Shown: one piece after another, positions 33,291-44,783 of the stretch
How positions within the stretch are numbered: the first letter of the stretch is position 1
Layout: each line of letters opens with the position of its first letter
Assembly: GCA_036320915.1 (NCBI GenBank)
Contig: JAXBDG010000021.1
Span: 372,001-436,000, forward strand
Direction of reading: 5' to 3'
Source: Linnemannia elongata
Taxonomy: Eukaryota; Mortierellomycota; Mortierellomycetes; Mortierellales; Mortierellaceae
DNA: 64,000 nt
The notes under the pieces: generated by a model
Told to the model about the DNA's origin: nothing
Database searches by the model: none
What the model saw: the letters and a program-made list of their open reading frames with translations, nothing else
Program-made: the position numbers and the translations under genes

Positions 33291-34953
33291 GCCGTCATGA
33301 CGTTCTTCTCATTAATATGCATGGCCGCAAGAAGATACAACAAAAACAATACTCAGAAAAAAGAAATAGTTGTCTTTGTCTGCACAGCCTGGTTGTTGTG
33401 GCGGTGAGAGGTGGTGGGTGACAAGGATTTTTTCCCGTCGACTGTAAGATGGAAGGCGTCAAGAAAGAGAGGCGATCGAAAACAATGCAACAATGCCATC
33501 TGAGAGCAATGTAGTAAAGAGGAGAGGGCGTAGCTTGCTCCAACAGGTTCAATGGCATGTTTCCAGAGGGAAAATAGGTGGCAAAATAGGGGAACATGAC
33601 AGGACGGAAGGGAAGTGGTGGGGAGATTTTTTCCTTTGGACCTTGCGCAAGAGTCGATATGGAGTTGTATACATAAAGTGCCGTTTCGTGGTTCGTAAGG
33701 TTTTGAGAGCACTGCCACTGTGTGACAGACAGACGGACAATTGAGGGGTCTGAGAGAAGCAGAGGAAGGAAAAAAAAAAGAGAGCAAGAGGGAGGAGTTG
33801 GTCTGTTTATGACAAAAGTAGATGTGCGCGAGATTCTTATTTTGAGTTTGAACATTGGATCGAACACGTTCCAGATGGACAACCTGGATCGCGGTCTAGA
33901 TCGTTGTTTACACTGTGCGCACGAAAAATTTCCCTCTGTGCAACACATAAAATACATAAACCCTGCGTACCGTACTCATTAGGATAAAAAGAAGGGTCGA
34001 CAATATCAACAAAAAACAAAAAAAAGGAGGGAGGGAAAAGGAGGATGAACACAGTTATTCAGCGTCCGCGGGAGAGGTGAGGACGAGGGGTCGAAGGAAA
34101 GGGTGGCAGGGTAGAGCCCAATCAACGAAGGAAAAAAAGTGGATGAAGGTGTCAACAGACTGGAAGTGACAGGGCAGAATATGGTGAACTTGGTGTATTG
34201 CCACTTTGCTGTTGGTTTTACTTTACTCTTGACAGAGCATGTTTTCCTCGGCGTTTTTGGGGGTGAAGGCAATCGGTGTACGAGGACACGCATGTGGCTG
34301 GCAGGACAACTCAAATGATAGGGACGGCAGTAAAGGTTCAAGGAAGCGACTGAAAAATGTTGTGAAAAGCAGGGGAGAGAGGTTATTCGTTCATTCGCTT
34401 GGAAGCCAAAAAAACCAAAAAAAAACTCATAACCATCACAAACACACCTATCGCTACAAGCACGGTGAATAAATAAAAAGGTCTGTCCGTCCCTCTTTAT
34501 CTCTTTTCTTCTTTCCTCTCTTCTTCTTCTGACCTTTTTTTCCCTTCTCTTTTGGTTATTTTGCTGCTCTTTTTTGTTTGTTTGTTTATTTTTTTTCTTT
34601 TCCTTGTATCTCTTCAAACAACCCAAACATCTCATCACCTTCACTTGCCTTTTCCTGACAACTCCAAAAGCAGCTCTCAAAGTATACAATTGCCGTCGAC
34701 ACCTCTCGCTTTTTTTGTTTACAAATAACTCCATACACTGGACGTCCATCAACAAAAGGGGTCCTACCCACACTGTACCAACCAGTACCCAGGCAATCGG
34801 CCGCAGCTTTAGTGTCCGCACAAACACGAAAAGCGGTCTAGAAGTTTAAACAACAACCCAAAAAACCGACATATACCCCCCACTACCTGCTTTAAGCGCA
34901 CTCTTTTTTTTTTTTTTTTTTTCTTTTCTTTTTTCTTTTCTTTTTCTTCTGCA

Positions 34954-36945
34954 ATGATTCTAGCTCCTCCACCTCCCCCTAACACCACTACCACCACCAC
35001 CACCTCTTCTTCCTCTTCAACAACTACAACAACAACAATGTTGACCTCTCTGACGACCTGGCCTACAACCACATCCTCAACGTGGTCCAGCACAACCACA
35101 GCCTGGACAACCCCTACTACAACCACCACCTGGCCTACTACTACTACTACTACTACAACAACAACAACTCGCGAAACCACCACCCAACCACCTCGTACAA
35201 CCACCCAAAACCCTACAACAACAACACCTCCTATCCGAACCACCACCCCCGCCAGTGGTACTACCCCTTTTACCTCCCTTATCGGCTCGCCTCCAACATC
35301 CGTCATCCCCACATCCACAGACCTAAGCGTCGTTCCCACCTCCGCAAAGGGTGATGGGACAGGTGGAGGGATCCCTAAAGTCGCCGTTATCGCTATCGCA
35401 GTCGCCGGAGTCCTGATTATTGGATTTGTGTCGATTGTGTTTGTGATGAAGCATCAGCGGCATAAGCGGCGGCAGGAGGAGTTGGATCCGAATGAGTTGT
35501 TTGGACATTTCCATAACCCGCCTTCGCCCAGTCCGTTAACGCATATCACGTCAGGACATCACCATAATAAGCATCATCAGCATATCAATGATGACCAGTA
35601 TGATCATGGAGGTACCCACCAGCATGAGATGGAGCAGCTATATAATAACAGCGAGTATCATCACCAGAACCATCATGGACACCATGATGGTGGGCACAAT
35701 GGCCACCACGACGGGGGTCACCATGGTCATCACGACGGAGGACATAATGGCGATCATTGCTACGACCACGGCGGCGGCCATGATTCCGGTGGAGCGAACC
35801 AGGCTCAGAGCCATTACGACCCCAGCAGCGGACAAGGCCAGGCTCAGACCAACACCTACAACAACCCCGGCAGCGGTGGTCACCAGGCCATCGGAAACGA
35901 CGGCGCCACCGGTAACCAATACGCACCCAACGGTGGTCACGGCGGCGGCGACTTCCAGGGCGTTGGTCAAGGCGTGAACGACACTGGAAACTACGGTGGT
36001 GGAGTCGACCAGGGTCATCATAACCTCTACGACGGCTACGGAGGTGGTCACGATGCTGGCTATGGCCACGGCGGAAACGACTTTGGAGGATACGGTCAAG
36101 GACAGGTCGACCCCTCATCTGGATACGGTAACGGTGTGAGTGGCGGCAGCAGCAACATTGGCACGGCAGGCACAGGAACTGGCGGCATGGGCGGCATGGG
36201 TGGCGCCTCTCAACCAATCACATCCATCCCCTCAGGTCTCCAAGGCGGATACGCCCCTTACTCCATCGGCGCCATCCCCCCACCAGCGCCTTTCATCCCT
36301 AGCCGCCCCTCAAACCGGGTCTCTGTCAACCCAGCAAATACCACCGCTCAACAAGAATCCTATCTCCTCGACTTGACATCCACCCCCGCCCCCCAAGGTA
36401 CCTCCTCAACGAGCTACAGACCCCTCGACCGCTTCTCCTCCAACGCTTCCCGTAGCACGCATTACTCCGGCGGCACCGCCGGAGGAAACAGCCCAGTCCC
36501 ACCACCAGTACCCATCCGCCCCGGATCCTCAGCAATCACTCACTCCACCTGGGATGATTCCGCCCAGGAGTTTAGACCGGACCGACCTCTTAGTCAAACC
36601 AGCATGGCCAGCAGCACAACCGCCGGGCCATACCATCAATCGATCGGATCGCCCATCATGTACCAGGATTTCATCCCCCCACCGACCACCAACAAAGTCC
36701 CTTCCCCCTTGATCGCCTCCGTCCTCCCCGCAACAACCTCATCCTCAACCGCAGGAGTTCGTCGGTCAGTGGGAGCTCCCCAAGACCGTGGTCCCGAGAT
36801 GGCGGCTGCTTCGGGTGGACAGCCTTCAGACCTCAACGCCTTTGAGCGGAGGGCTCCGCAAACCCAGCAGGAGAATGTTCAGAATACGGATAGTCTGTTT
36901 AATGTCGTCGCTACTACCTTGCGCCAACCCCAGGGTGGTTTATAA
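34954..36945 (+). CDS. Single-pass membrane protein with poly-Thr ectodomain and His/Gly-rich tail (family copy E)
   Basis: One exon of 663 residues. The first 130 residues are almost all Thr, Pro, Ser with periodic Trp (TTWPTTTSSTWSSTTTAW), a mucin-like segment expected to be O-glycosylated. The transmembrane helix follows (VAVIAIAVAGVLIIGFVSIVFVM), then a basic stop-transfer (KHQRHKRRQEELDPNELFGHF). The cytoplasmic part contains a His-rich block (coding 35560-35780) with tandem HHDGGHNG-type units and a long Gly/Asn/Tyr-rich low-complexity stretch. The C-terminus keeps the family motif SDLNAFERRAPQTQQE and DSLFNVV but has lost the SHNPH ending and the LPPTQLPPDVEI block, so E is the most divergent member. 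The His units could bind metal ions or drive condensation; that is inference. Confidence 0.75.
   Translation: MILAPPPPPNTTTTTTTSSSSSTTTTTTMLTSLTTWPTTTSSTWSSTTTAWTTPTTTTTWPTTTTTTTTTTTRETTTQPPRTTTQNPTTTTPPIRTTTPASGTTPFTSLIGSPPTSVIPTSTDLSVVPTSAKGDGTGGGIPKVAVIAIAVAGVLIIGFVSIVFVMKHQRHKRRQEELDPNELFGHFHNPPSPSPLTHITSGHHHNKHHQHINDDQYDHGGTHQHEMEQLYNNSEYHHQNHHGHHDGGHNGHHDGGHHGHHDGGHNGDHCYDHGGGHDSGGANQAQSHYDPSSGQGQAQTNTYNNPGSGGHQAIGNDGATGNQYAPNGGHGGGDFQGVGQGVNDTGNYGGGVDQGHHNLYDGYGGGHDAGYGHGGNDFGGYGQGQVDPSSGYGNGVSGGSSNIGTAGTGTGGMGGMGGASQPITSIPSGLQGGYAPYSIGAIPPPAPFIPSRPSNRVSVNPANTTAQQESYLLDLTSTPAPQGTSSTSYRPLDRFSSNASRSTHYSGGTAGGNSPVPPPVPIRPGSSAITHSTWDDSAQEFRPDRPLSQTSMASSTTAGPYHQSIGSPIMYQDFIPPPTTNKVPSPLIASVLPATTSSSTAGVRRSVGAPQDRGPEMAAASGGQPSDLNAFERRAPQTQQENVQNTDSLFNVVATTLRQPQGGL
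35675..35760 (+). repeat. Coding His/Gly/Asp repeat
   Basis: Near-tandem units encode HHDGGHNG or HHDGGHHG in membrane copy E. Confidence 0.8.
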
Positions 36946-37178
36946 AAGATATTCCGCTTTTTGCTTATATTCGTCTTTCCCCATCATCATCATCCAAGCA
37001 TTCATATAAATCACACATAATAAAACCATATCCACCACTCTTTCTCCATCTTACAAAGACGCGCAGCTTTTTTTTTTTTATTTTTTTTAATATTATTTTT
37101 TATTATTACGAAAAGCAAGAGGTATTAGAAGAAAAGCAAACAGAAAGAAACAAACAAACAGAAGAAAAAAAAAATACT

Positions 37179-40100
37179 CTATTCCTTGACATCCAACTCC
37201 TCCTCCTCAATCTTCTGCTCAGCCGCAAGACGCATCCTCTCGCGCTTCTTGGCTGCAGCACGCTCGGCCATCTCCGAAACACCAGCAACGACAGACAGCA
37301 TCCCCAACTGATGGGCAACCGTCATCACATTAGTGTGCAATCCTCCACCAGTCTCATAGACAGTGTCCATCGAAGCTTTAGGCAAATGCGGGTGGGTCTG
37401 GATCAAGTTCATATCCGAGATTTCACTCAACGCCGAACTGTTGCTGATCTGAGGGTTCAGCGCAAAGGGAGAGTTGGGCGTAGCAGATCCGCCATGAGCA
37501 CCAGCGAACGCGAATAGCGCAGGAGAGGCTGCACTGGACGCCATGCGCTTGCTCAGATCGAGATTGGCGGTGGTGAACATGGGAGGGTGAGCCAACTGGG
37601 AGTACCGTTGGAGCATATCGAGTTCCTCACGGAGGGTCTCGTGACGGAAGGCGACACGGATGTTGGGGACGTTGGTCTTTTCCATGTCGTTACCCTGAAC
37701 ACCGGGGAGGTACCACTTCTTGCCGATCCAGTGCTTCTTGATCTTGTTCTCGAAACCAGAGTGGGCCACAGAGTTCCTTGAAATCTCGCACATATCTGCT
37801 CCTGACAACTTCCAGATCTATTTTTTTGGGAAAAAAATCCAAATGTAAATATTAATGTCTTCTTCGGTCATGACAATTAGCACAATACTGCAGATCAAAC
37901 ATATCAAAAGGGAATGTTTACCTGGGCAGCAACACTGTACTCCTCGATGAGGGGCTCCTTGGTGAAATGGAACTGGAGGGGATCGTCAGTACTCAAGCTG
38001 ACGTTGAGACCACGGTGGAAGAAGGCTGGGAAGGGGTTTCGCTCATAGTCCAGGAACAAGGCGTTGTTGGACAAAGGCGACATGGCGATACCCATCTGGG
38101 TCAGATAGAACAGGTACTGGAGGGCGGGGACCTTGCGCAACAAGATTCCGTGAGAGATGCCGAATGACGTCAAGAAGGCCGAAGTCAAGTGATCGGTGTC
38201 TCCTGCTTCACCACAGTGAGGTCTGAACACGAAGGTGTCTATTATTCAAAGGCAAAAGGGAAGAGTTAATAAATGACCAGATATTTAAATATAAAGATAA
38301 CGACCCATTAATAGCAAGAGGAGGACTTACTGAAGCCACGCTGCTGGCGGAAGCGGTTAAGGGAGGTCATGTTGGCAAACATGTAGTAGATGTAGTAACT
38401 GTAGGGAGGATTCATGGCAGTGTTCCAGACGCGGGGGTAAGGGTACTTCTTGTAGATGCGACGCTCGGCCTTGGACTCATCATCGACAGAGTCGAAACCA
38501 ATGACTCTTTGAAGGAAGATGTGGAGGTTGGGGTGGCTGGTAGGGTCCTTTGTGACCTCGAACAAAGGCTTGAAAATGTTTGAGATGACCTGCTCAAAGT
38601 TCTCGACTGTCTTGGTAGCCTTGTAGACGTTGTACAGACGGGGGACCTGGATCAACCAACGAACGTTGGGCGAGAACAACTTGTTCTCGACCACCCAGTC
38701 GGCCAGCTTATCCCACTCATTCTCGGCACGACCGTAGATCGAGATACGGTACTCGGCCATCTGGTACTTGCTCTGCTCCAGATCCGAGATAACCTCCTTG
38801 GTAATGTCGGCCAGGTAGCGACCCTGAATCTTGTTGTCAGTCTTCATAAAGATCTCACGAAGACGAGACTCGCCGATGGGGTTATACTTCAAGTTGAACT
38901 TGTCGAAACGATGGAACGAGTCCTTGTGAGCCTGTGAGCGTAAAAGAGAAAGGAATTCGATGGATTAACAATTGTACTTGCAAATGATATGCAGGATGCA
39001 TCCAATGATAGAAGTAATAACTTACGTGCATGTCCATGGTGTCGATGCTGAGGTCGTAAGCGGTGAGGTTCAACGACTGGAAGACCTCCTCGAGAGTAAG
39101 GTCCTTGCCATCACGGAAAATGACGACGTCCTTGGGAGTCTTGCGCATCTTGGACTTGATGAAGCGGAGCAAATGCTTCTGGTTCATGCAGGAACTATGG
39201 TGGACGTGAGTATCGACCTTACGGACGTTGTAAAAGTCACGATGGGGCACACGCTTGGCTTCGGCCAACTCTTCGTATTCGTTCAAGAGGATGTACATGT
39301 TCCACTTGCTCTCGAGGTACTTTAGGCGACGGAAGGCAAAGCTCTTGGTGGGGCCGTCCGAGATCACGGAGAGGACAAAGTCCAGATCCTGGAAGTACTC
39401 CTTGGGCTTGGGCACCTGGACAATGGGCTGCTTCTTGGCTTGGTGATCTTGGCTCTCATAGACCTATGTTAGTTGTAGAATAAAAAAAATGAGAGCAGTA
39501 ACGAAGGATGTTAGTAAAGGAAACGGATGTATTGAATTAATTAGAACAAAGACAAGGTTTGTGTGCACAGATGTAAGTTGTTTTGTTTACCTGGTAAACA
39601 CCGGTGTCGTCCATCTCATAGACAAAGTCGCAAGGACCGGGGATCTTGCATTCTTCGCGGACAAAGTCACTACCGATGCTGTCAGGACCATCGGTGACGC
39701 GGCCCTTGTTCTCGGTGACGGGCCAGGATGGGGGTGGGGGAGGAGGGTAGATGACCCAGTCGTCCTTGTCGATGGGGTTATCACCGACGCGCTGGCAGGA
39801 GACCTTCATGTACTTTTCACGGAGGTCGAGACACTTTTGGAAGTTGGTGTAGAGCGACTGGAGTTCGAGGGTGATCTCGTCGTTGGGGGCAAAGTTGGGC
39901 TTTGTGTTCTCTTCGGCCTTGGACTCCTCCAAGATGCCTGCATCGGCGTCGAGCTTGCGCAGGTTCTCGGGTGTGGTGTCGAAGAGCATGGCGGCCTTGT
40001 TGTTCTTGGGGAGGGTGGGCAGGCCGGCGACGGGCTTGGAGGGAGTGTGTGTCTCATGGGCCAGGTACTTGTTGTCCTCCTATTGATAGTCAAAACGAGC

Positions 40101-40670
40101 GATTGCCATTGTTAGTGTGAATGTTGTGGAGGGTGAGTGAGTGTGAATGATGGTAATAAGAAAAATTAAGATTTGGGAAAACAGTGCCCATTGACAGACA
40201 AAAGAGGGAATGTACTGAGCGTGGGAAAGCATAATTATAATATGCAACACACATCTCTCATCTCTCCATACCATACATGGGTTGTGTCAGAGAGAGAGAG
40301 AGAGAGAGAGAGATGGATGGACAACTGAACTTCGCCCAAAAGACACACAAAAGTGAGACAATGCATAAACAGACATAACTAAACACAACAGAGACATATG
40401 TGTGACACTTACAAGCTTCAGGGCCTTCTCGTTATGGTACGAAAAGTAAGGCGTGTGCTCATGCTCGTGTTCGAGGGGGCCATGGTCCGTGGCCTTGGAC
40501 TCGTCCAGGTCGGCTCGGTTGTCGGGGATCTCGAACGAGTCCTCCTTGGGCGACTCAGGGTGGGGAGGGGCCTCGTGGTTCTCTTGGTCTTGACTTTGGG
40601 CCTGGAGAGCGGCTGCCTCTTCCTCCTCGGCACGGATAGCATCAAGCACGTCGCGGTGGTGGTTGCACAT
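37179..40670 (-). CDS. AMD1: AMP deaminase
   Basis: Six exons on the minus strand: 40670-40413, 40079-39591, 39463-39026, 38931-38331, 38238-37922 and 37817-37179, all in frame, 913 residues. The enzyme converts AMP to IMP and ammonia in the purine nucleotide cycle and helps set adenylate energy charge. The N-terminal 250 residues are variable and acidic. The catalytic part includes the zinc-binding HxH as [20 protein letters not shown] (about residues 330-350), [10 protein letters not shown], and the family signature [17 protein letters not shown] (about 676-692) followed by [18 protein letters not shown]. About 100 residues extend beyond the usual core at the C-terminus, ending in a Lys/Glu/Ala-rich helix. 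The start was chosen as the first ATG of the first exon that splices in frame. It is divergent from the HD-domain nucleotidase gene. Confidence 0.95.
40289..40313 (+). repeat. GA dinucleotide repeat in AMP deaminase intron 1
   Basis: About twelve AG units lie inside the first intron. Confidence 0.9.
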
Positions 40671-41636
40671 TGAATCAGGGATTCTTCTTGAATGAGTGTG
40701 AATGGAAGTGGAATGGAATGAGTTTTTGTGTGTGTAGGGTTCAGGGAGTGTGTGTATGTGTGTGTTAGGAGTGTGTTGTTGGGTGGGAGTGGAGAGGTGT
40801 GTGAAGGGTTATCCGCAAGACAAAAAAAAGACCCCCGAAAAAAAGAAAAACGAACAAAAGACAAAAAGGGAGGAGAACGCAAATCGAGCAGGCTTTTATA
40901 CTGCAAGAAATGGTGGCTGACGCATACTGCGGACATTCAAAGGGACTCGTCGTCGTCCTTAAAAGAAGGGGCCAAGCAACCCTCAACTCGACAGAGAAAT
41001 GAAAAATGGATCCTGACCCCACTTCTTCCTCCCCTTCAAGACTAATTACCATGGAGAGAGTACATTCTTCTCCACCCTCTTCGTTATCAATTGGTATCAA
41101 TTGTTTGCTTAGAGCATCTTTCATTCCACAGTCATCTTGTATCTGCATCCCCCCAAATGATCACCTGGTTCCCGCAGACGAGGGAAGCAATCTGTTTGCC
41201 TTATCCATCTGGTTCATTCTGTCCACTTTTGCTCATTTCTCGGTCTTTTTGTGGGCGGCCACCTTTCTTTACCCCTCTCAATTGTTCTTATCATCCTGAA
41301 CCCATTTTGCCTTTTGGCTTTACGCCCCTTCGTCGCACGAGAGCAGGAACTGAAAAAGAAAAAAGTGGATCCACCCCACCCCCGCATTTCTCTCAGCCAC
41401 CTTTTTTTCTGATCTGATCAGGTGACCGTGGTCGAGTTTGCAACGGATGCATGCAAAAAACGTTCGCGTTCTTGTGTTCATTCACATTCTTCTTCTTTTT
41501 ACTTCCCTTTCTTTAACCGCCAAAGACCCGACACCCACTAAATATCACTCACGAAGGAAACCATCGCTACTATTACGACCAAGTCGACTTTCCAACCTTC
41601 AACGCATTTCGAATAACCAAAGCAGAATCAATAACC
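40671..41636. promoter_or_regulatory. Divergent promoter, AMP deaminase / HDDC2-like
   Basis: 966 bases separate the two start codons. It is GT-rich close to AMP deaminase (40720-40800) and C/T-rich in the middle. Both promoters should lie here; no factor site is claimed. Confidence 0.6.
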
Positions 41637-43135
41637 ATGGACAACGTGCTCGGCAGCTCCCAGATCCCCCCTTCGCCCGTAGTCAAACTGCAATACCACG
41701 GCGCAGTCTACGACAGCTCGATCCGTATCCTCCCCGGCACTGACAACAAAGAGTTCTACGACGCCGCAAGGAACATCGCGAGCTTCCCTCAGTCCACACC
41801 GATTTCGTTGCTCCGTTTGGATCGTAGCGGTGAACTCGTTACCGAACCCCGACTTTTGAATGACGGCGAACTTATTGAGATTATGGAGGGCAATCCTGAC
41901 GATGGTATGTTCGTTTGATAAGACCTGCGTTTCCTTGGCTTCTTAGATTGCTTTCTGACCAGCTAGTTCGAAGTGCTTGGAAGGATATAGCCAGGATCGA
42001 ATAGACAGGACTTTTTTTTTTTTTACTTACGCGATGACATAATTGACGATTATTTTTTTTAGCCAGCGTGGTGGCGCGCATGACAGAACTGGACACCGGC
42101 TTGAACCGCGATGGAGCTAACCACAAGACTAAGGCCCAATCTGTCAAGGGCACCCTCCAATTCCTGCACATTGTTGAAAAGCTGAAGGTAACCTCATCGT
42201 TGTTTCTCAAGCAAACGAGCCTCTTTTTTTCCCTCCACGTATTGTGAAAGTTACGTCATTTGAGATCTGAACTCAAGTCGAGAGAGCCATACAAGCATAC
42301 ATACGTCGAGTTTATCTCCCTCTCAGCCTAACATCCGTCATGCTTCTTGGCAATTGTTTTAACTCAATAATAGCGCACAAAGAGAACAGGATGGGTCAAC
42401 CATGGAGTTAAGCCTGCAGAATCGATCGCAGACCACATGTACAGGATGGGCATCATGGCCATGTTGATTGACGAAAAGACGGCCGGCGTGAACAAGGATA
42501 AGTGTATCAAGATGGCGATCGTGCACGACCTTGCCGAGAGTCTTGTCGGAGATATTACTCCTTATGACGGCGTCACTGTCGAGGACAAGCATACTCAGGA
42601 GAGGGTATGTCATATCTTGTTCTTATCTGCCGCAGTCAGGAGCACTCAGTCTTGTGAAATTCTTCATACAGGGATTCATAGATCGGACTTGAAGTTTGGT
42701 GAACTAATGGGAGCTTCGTCTTTTTGTGGCGTATATTTTTCGTTCTACTGCTAGAATGCGATGCATCACCTGTGCCACGAGTTGTTGGGATGGAACGCAC
42801 AGGCACAAGAGATCTCTGGACTCTGGGCGGAATATGAGGCTGCTACCACTCCTGAGGCTCTCTTGGTCAAGGACTTTGACAAGTTTGAGATGATCATGCA
42901 GGCCCTCGAATACGAGAAGTGTAAGATCCTCCTCCGTGTTTTCTTACTGTCATCTTGCCACTTTGTTCTTTCTGAAGTCTGACACCTTTAATGCTTTCTT
43001 TTCACAATAGCTGAGGATGTGACGCTGGAGGACTTTTTCGCAGGAACGCGCGGCAAGTTCAAGCATCCTATGGTCACAGGATGGGTCGATGAGTTGGAGG
43101 CCGAGCGTGCAGAACACCGTGCCATCAAGTCCTAA
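41637..43135 (+). CDS. HDDC2: HD-domain 5'-deoxynucleotidase, HDDC2-like, with extra N-terminal domain
   Basis: Five exons, 41637-41904, 42063-42187, 42374-42604, 42755-42920 and 43011-43135, all in frame, 304 residues. From about residue 115 it matches the HDDC2/YfbR-type family, metal-dependent phosphohydrolases acting on deoxynucleoside 5'-monophosphates: GTLQFLHIVEKLKRTKRTGW, then DHMYRMGIMAM with a metal-ligand His (about 152), AIVHDLAESLVGDITP with the HD pair (about 182-183), and a C-terminal GKFKHPMV block. Yeast relatives are YGL101W and YBR242W. Exon 1 adds about 90 residues (VVKLQYHGAVYDSSIRILPG to LLNDGELIEIMEG) not present in the human protein; its ending resembles a beta-grasp domain, which is inference. 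It is divergent from AMP deaminase and convergent with the YJU2B-type gene. Confidence 0.9.
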
Positions 43136-43305
43136 ATGCGTCCGTTTTTTTGCCAGACCATTCTACATCACTTATCTCATAGATGCCCTTCATTATCGCT
43201 TCATTTTAGAACCATACGAAAATCATAAAACATACAAAAAACGTAATATATATTACAATTGTGGTACAGAGCAGGCTCACAATGGTCGATGGACGCAACT
43301 CCTGT

Positions 43306-44783
43306 TTAATCGTCATCGTCGTCTTCATCGTCGTCGCCATATGCGACGAGCGGCACTGGTTTGGAAGACGACAAAGGTGGTGTTGCTGTCAACGCAGATG
43401 AAGTCTTGGACGACGATGAAGATCCCGAGTTCAAAAAAGGGTCAACTTGGAGTTGAGTGTTGGTCTTGACAGCCGATGCGAGGGATCGAAGGATCCTGTC
43501 CTTATCCGATGATCCTGATCCTGATCCTGAAGACCCCGTAGCAGCAACGAGAGTGCTCGTCTTGGACAATCCACCTATTCCGCTGCGACCGCCTGTCACA
43601 CCACTTCCTTCTGTTGTTGCAACACGACTCCAATTCTTCTGCTGGTGTTGGTTCTTGGGAGCACTCTTGGCAGCCGCAAACAGACTCCCAGACTTGATCT
43701 CCTTCAACCTCTGCATCATCATCGCCTTCTCCCCAGCATCAAACTCTACCAACCTAGTCGCCTCTGCATCCTCCTGACTCTCAGGCAAGATCCTAAACCC
43801 AACCCCAATCTTGTCCGCAAGCGCCTCCGAGCTCTTAATCTTTGCCCTCTCCATTCGAAACTCCTTTCGTAGCTTCTGTGAAAGCGCATAGGGGTCACTC
43901 CATTGTCGGTCGTTAATATGTTGCAGTTTAGTGAGGACTGTGGCGTCAGCTCGGAGAGTGTTGATTTGGTCGAGACGAGAGTTTTCGAGTTTTGCGAATT
44001 TGTCGTTGGCGCGTCGAGCAAATTCTTCGGGTGTATCGATTTTGAGGGTCCCCCGGTCTTCTGCTTCTGCGAAATCGTCCGTTTTACGCCTTGCCCCTGC
44101 CGCTACTTTGTATGCCGTGTTCTATTGTTTTGATATAGCGTTGCCAAAAAAACAAAGGTTTGGATTGTTAGCGCGGTGAATATGAACAAAAAAAATAATT
44201 CTGAAGACACTAATTAATTAGAATGTGGATATCTTACCTTAGGGTCCGTTTGGATCTCAAACCAACTGGAGCAGTGATGGCACTTCATCCGGAAGCTGAG
44301 GATCGGTGTCGAGTAGTATTTCCCTATCGTCTTCTTCTCTGCGTTATATCGGACACCTAAGAACAATAACGAGGAGTTCATAAACACAAAGTTGATTCAG
44401 TACCAGCATCAATCATGAATGGGTTGATGCAACACGTATAACAAAAAGAAGCGAAGGAACAAGATATGATCCGTACCGGTGGCGGCGGACTTGTTGCAGC
44501 CGTTGCACCAGATGGAGTAAGGCAACTCAAAGCGCACGATGAGGATTCCTTGGTCGAGTTTCCTTGCTCTGTCCCGCAGTGGGTGTTGTCCAACATGCTT
44601 GTTGATAGAGCCCTATGTATGTTTTCATGAAAACGTTTGTTGTCAGAATGTGAGTTTGTTGGAGCTTGAATTGAGCACAAAACTGATTGGTATGAAGGAG
44701 CTGATGTGGAAAGTCGAGTTCTGTACCTTTGAGGGATCCCAGTCAGGTGGGTAGTACTTGTTGGTTGCCTTGCGGTCTGCCAT
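43306..44783 (-). CDS. YJU2B: CWC16-family splicing factor, YJU2B (CCDC130)/Saf4-like
   Basis: Four exons on the minus strand, 44783-44727, 44612-44477, 44356-44238 and 44121-43306, all in frame, 375 residues. The N-terminus MADRKATNKYYPPDWDP, HPLRDRARKLDQGILIVRFE and VRYNAEKKTIGKYY is diagnostic for the CWC16 family. Two CxxC pairs (IWCNGC about 55-58, MKCHHC about 90-93) form the zinc site. QTDPKNTAYKVAAGARRK follows. The variant sequence fits the CCDC130/YJU2B/Saf4 branch rather than Yju2 itself. The second half is helical and then Ser-rich with an acidic Asp tail. Family members join the spliceosome around catalytic activation in the nucleus. It shares a 239-base divergent promoter with the Gemin6-like gene. 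Confidence 0.93.

Larger units (their letters stand above)
31687..34953. other. Long intergenic region upstream of membrane copy E
   Basis: 3.3 kb without a recognisable gene. It includes an AT dinucleotide repeat (33273-33290) and, over the last 500 bases, a very T/C-rich stretch with a run of T and C before the ATG of copy E. Long antisense ORFs in that stretch are translations of low-complexity DNA. It may contain a long leader or regulatory DNA for copy E. Confidence 0.45.

Noticed and set aside
33295..33957. 220-codon minus-strand ORF
   Set aside because: No domain, low-complexity composition, no family resemblance, no partner exons.
34006..34827. 273-codon minus-strand ORF upstream of membrane copy E
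   Set aside because: Lys/Arg/Gln-rich translation of a low-complexity C/T tract with no recognisable family; more likely promoter or leader DNA.
39489..40115. 208-codon plus-strand ORF
   Set aside because: It lies antisense to AMP deaminase exon 2, which has clear homology and clean splice sites.
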